The notes beneath the pieces were generated by a model, which worked only from the letters and a program-made list of their open reading frames with translations, was not told the origin of the DNA and searched no databases. Below, one piece after another: positions 60,744 through 64,000 of a stretch of DNA of 64,000 nt. This DNA comes from Procambarus clarkii (lineage: Eukaryota > Arthropoda > Malacostraca > Decapoda > Cambaridae), in the NCBI RefSeq assembly GCF_040958095.1, contig NC_091181.1, positions 31,208,095 through 31,272,094 of the forward strand, read 5' to 3'. The position numbers and the translations under genes were made by a program. How positions within the stretch are numbered: the stretch's first letter is position 1; each line of letters starts with the position of its first letter.

Positions 60744-60960
60744 TATGTCAGGAGGCGTCAGGAGGCATCAGGAGGCGTCAAAAGGCGTCAGGAGGCGTCA
60801 GGAGGCGTCAAAAGGCGTCAGGAGGCGTCAAAAGGCGTCAGAAGGCGTCAAAAGGCGTCAGGAGGGCGTCAGGAGGCGTCAAAAGGCGTCAGGAGGCGTC
60901 AGGAGGCGTCAAAAGGCGTCAGGAGGCGTCAGGAGGCATCAAGAGGCGTCAGGAGGACAT
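60744..60960. repeat. 10-bp minisatellite, about 21 copies
   Basis: Units aggaggcgtc and aaaaggcgtc alternate irregularly. The Arg/Ser/Gly-rich frames over it are artefacts. From 60180 to 60690 no gene was seen. Confidence 0.9.
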
Positions 60961-61584
60961 ACAAGGAGTCATGAGGACTAGAAGCGCATGACATTGACTG
61001 GCCCTGACCCCTGCCCCCCCTGCTGCCATAACCCACCAGCCCCCCCTCACCCCCCCGCCCATTAGCCCCCCTCCCCCCCCTACCCCCTGCCCTCATGACA
61101 ATCTGCAGGTCCCTCACTTGGCTAAACACTTCCTGTGGTAAGGCTCAGGGGACCTCGCTGACCCTCCTGCTCGTGGCTTACTGCTTCCTCTCTTCCTGTC
61201 TCTTCTTCCCCTCCCTTCTTTCCCACCGGTTCTTTCCCCTTTCCCCTTCCTCTCGATCCTTTGCCGCTGCCCTGGTCCTCACCCCTCTGTTCCTCCTCCT
61301 CCTTCTTCCTCATGGAGACTCGCTTCTTCCTAGTAAAGGTGGGGTTCGTTTGTCAACTCACAATTTGGAATCTCAGGTTCGAATCCTCCGGAGGGACAGA
61401 AATGTTTGGGCATAGTACCCGGGGGTTATCCTGGGGGAGAGTCGGTAGTTCAACCTTTATGGGGGGGCTGGGGAGGGGGATATATGATTAACGTATATAT
61501 ATATACACAGGCTGACTGTCCCCGGGAAAATGAGTGATAATTAAACTATCATCCTTTCCTTATCACCCTCCAAGACGCAGATAG

Positions 61585-61672
61585 CCGCCCCTGGCCACCC
61601 CTGGTCGCTCCTGGCCGCTCCTGGCCGCCCCTGGCTGCCCCTGGCCGCCCCTGGCCGCCCCTGGCTGCCCCT
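61585..61672. repeat. 10-bp minisatellite, about nine copies
   Basis: Units read ctggccgccc with ctggccgctc and ctggctgccc variants. A tRNA-like caggttcgaatcctcc lies before it near 61376, possibly a SINE remnant. No gene was seen between 61680 and 62270. Confidence 0.85.
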
Positions 61673-62267
61673 TGGGGCAATACCGCAGACGGAGCAACCA
61701 GGTCTTAGGGCTTCAGACACGCTCAAGGTCCATGGGACACACTCTGAAAGTCCGAACTTCTTAATAGGGAACACAAGGCCTCGGTAAATATCCATATAAC
61801 ACATAGGGGCCTAGATCTATAGGCTACATAGAGTCATGAAGGTTCCTAGAGCACACATGACCACGTTTAGGGTCCACAGAGCACATAGGGTCGAGTTTAA
61901 GGTCCATAAAGTACATATATGGTGCCTGTGGAGATAACTGGTTCTGATAATTGTTATCATGACATGATAATTGACATCATGTACTCACATAATTGTCCTC
62001 ACCGGGACATAACCCAGCACTGTGACACGGTGTGTTTAATTAGACGTGTGTTAGGGAAAACCTGCTGTCAAAGTATATACTAACATGTATAAATTAGTTA
62101 ATTATGTTAATATTTTTATTTTCTTCAGTTAATATTTTCCAAGGCTTGAGTTCACCTCTCATATGAATAAAATATTACGATGCCTTACATTGTTCTAAAT
62201 CTGATCATAACTCAGGTATTCTTAAGCTTGGGGTTAAGAATTTACTGTGACTCCATAATTATATTTA

Positions 62268-62369
<102 letters not shown>

Positions 62370-63461
62370 GGGGGGGGAAGGGGATGAAAGTGTAGTTTTG
62401 TAAGTGTAGGGTGAATGTGCAGTTGGTCCAGCTCCTTATGCTCCGTGAAGAGCCGGAGTTCCCTTCCTCTTAGACACTGTTAAGTAAGCACCCACCAATA
62501 CCGAAGGAACCACCACCAGAACCACCCTCAACCACCACCACAACCACCCTCAACCACCACCACAACCACCCTCAACCACCACCACAACCATCACCAACCA
62601 GCGTCTCCCCAAGGCATAGTGTTGATCCTTTCTCGGTGGGGGGCATCAATAGCATGATCAATACCCTCGTATGCTGACGCCCAACGCCGACGATACCAAC
62701 CCACTCTGCTTGCATCATTAGGCTGACACGTTGAACGGCTTAATTAGGAGTAATTAGTTAACAACGCAAGAGAGGAAACCATTAGCGATCGTAGATCCTA
62801 TGTAATTTACATGGATAATGACCCCTATATAAACTGAGTCTTAGGAAGGGAAAGGGAGAGGGAAGGAATCTCCCTCACCTCACACAGTTGAAGGAAGAAG
62901 TTTTGATATTCGTAATTCCCCATTTAATGTAAATGCTTAAAAAAACAGTAAATGGTCAATTATAATTGCTGTGGCTGCTTTGGGAATTGAGGGGAGGGGG
63001 GGGGAAGAGTAGAGTAGGCAGAGAGCCTTTCGCTTCTCTGATGGGATTGGGGCAGAGGGGAGAGGAGGGGATTTGGGTGAGAAGGTAAGAGGGTAGATAA
63101 GGGGGATGGGATGGGGCGAGATGGGAGGGGGAATTGGGGGGGGGGAGAGCCTTCCACTTTTCTATTATATACCAGCGACATTAGCCAGTGTTCCTGGCAG
63201 TTATAATATAAATGTGAACTTTACATATTATAATCATTATTAGTTAATATTATGATTAATATAATTTGACATAATTATAATATTAAATAATACCTATTGA
63301 AATTAGTTAATATAAATGTTGTATTTGCATAAGTTATACAAAGGAGGAAATATTAGTAATTTCCTTACCCAGACAATTTTAACTCACATAAAATTTCCTT
63401 GTGGACTATTTAATTGAAAACAAAAGGAGAAGGAAAAAGAAAGGAATAATGATTATAACTG

Positions 63462-63563
<102 letters not shown>

Positions 63564-63782
63564 ATCTAAATTACATACCCGCCAAGTTGTTCAAAAAGTT
63601 TCACCAAGTTTCATGAGGCAAGAGAATGGTGCCTGGGGCACCTCTTGACCACTGTGACGTCATCACGCAAACGAGGTCTCTGAGTGGTTGAGGGTCGAGG
63701 AGGTCACATTCCGCACCCCCCTCCTCCCCCCCTTCCTCTCTCTCTCCCCTCTCTCTCCCCCTTTCTTAATGCCCCTATCTAA

Positions 63783-63785
<3 letters not shown>

Positions 63786-63838
<53 letters not shown>
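63786..63838. repeat. (CT)n microsatellite
   Basis: About 53 bases of CT, complementary to the GA tract at 63469. The remaining 160 bases to the window end are AT-rich with nothing seen. Confidence 0.95.
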
Positions 63839-63840
<2 letters not shown>

Positions 63841-64000
63841 ATACCACTTACATATTCACATTTCTCTAATTACCTTCTTTCATATATAACGACATCGTAA
63901 ATGACCGATAATTACCCGTGTCTCATATGTATTTTTATCATTTATCGTCTGTTCTCTCTATTCTATTTTCTCGATTTTTTTTATCACATTCGTAAAGCGT

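Overview
This is a gene-poor, repeat-rich stretch of animal nuclear genome. Spliced genes with GT..AG introns, long introns, dense microsatellites and minisatellites, tRNA-derived SINEs with microsatellite tails, and decayed non-LTR retrotransposons point to an arthropod. From memory, the repeat families resemble those of decapod crustaceans, most likely a freshwater crayfish. The species call is inference.

Two genes are secure and face each other tail to tail. On the + strand, the last three coding exons of nudC (3322-3510, 4907-5109, 7764-7815) encode the C-terminal 147 residues of the dynein/Hsp90-linked chaperone NudC; the 5' exons lie before the window. On the - strand, three exons (35655-34484, 19192-18576, 16411-14775) encode a 1141-residue reading frame of a Regnase/ZC3H12-family endoribonuclease. 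It has the N-terminal UBA-like domain, the PIN/NYN nuclease (Asp384, Asp468, Asp469, Asp487), a CCCH zinc finger (C546, C552, C558, H562) and, unusually, two tandem copies of the C-terminal helical domain. Its first intron is 15.3 kb and cuts the nuclease domain seven codons after the first catalytic Asp. The spliced frame closes exactly (1172+617+1637 = 3426 nt). The true 5' end is uncertain: translation may start at Met21 of the first seen exon, or in an upstream exon, one candidate being at 43954-43928. Four perfect TGACGTCA (CRE) octamers lie 0.6-3.1 kb upstream of the first seen exon, three of them within 301 bp.

Layout: 1-3.3 kb, microsatellites, SINE pieces and a duplicated dispersed repeat, probably a nudC intron. 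3.3-7.8 kb, nudC. 7.8-14.7 kb, intergenic with a 270-bp palindrome and LINE relics on both strands. 14.8-35.7 kb, Regnase gene, its large intron loaded with LINE relics, SINEs and a 33-bp minisatellite. 36-64 kb, accessory DNA: minisatellites of 10-47 bp units, (CA)n, (GA)n and (TA)n tracts, SINEs, palindromes, a 500-N assembly gap (53976-54475), and a possible orphan - strand exon at 50129-49926.

No prokaryotic gene, CRISPR array, virus or complete mobile element was recognised. Most long open frames in the window are artefacts of tandem repeats whose unit length is a multiple of three or of dinucleotide tracts.
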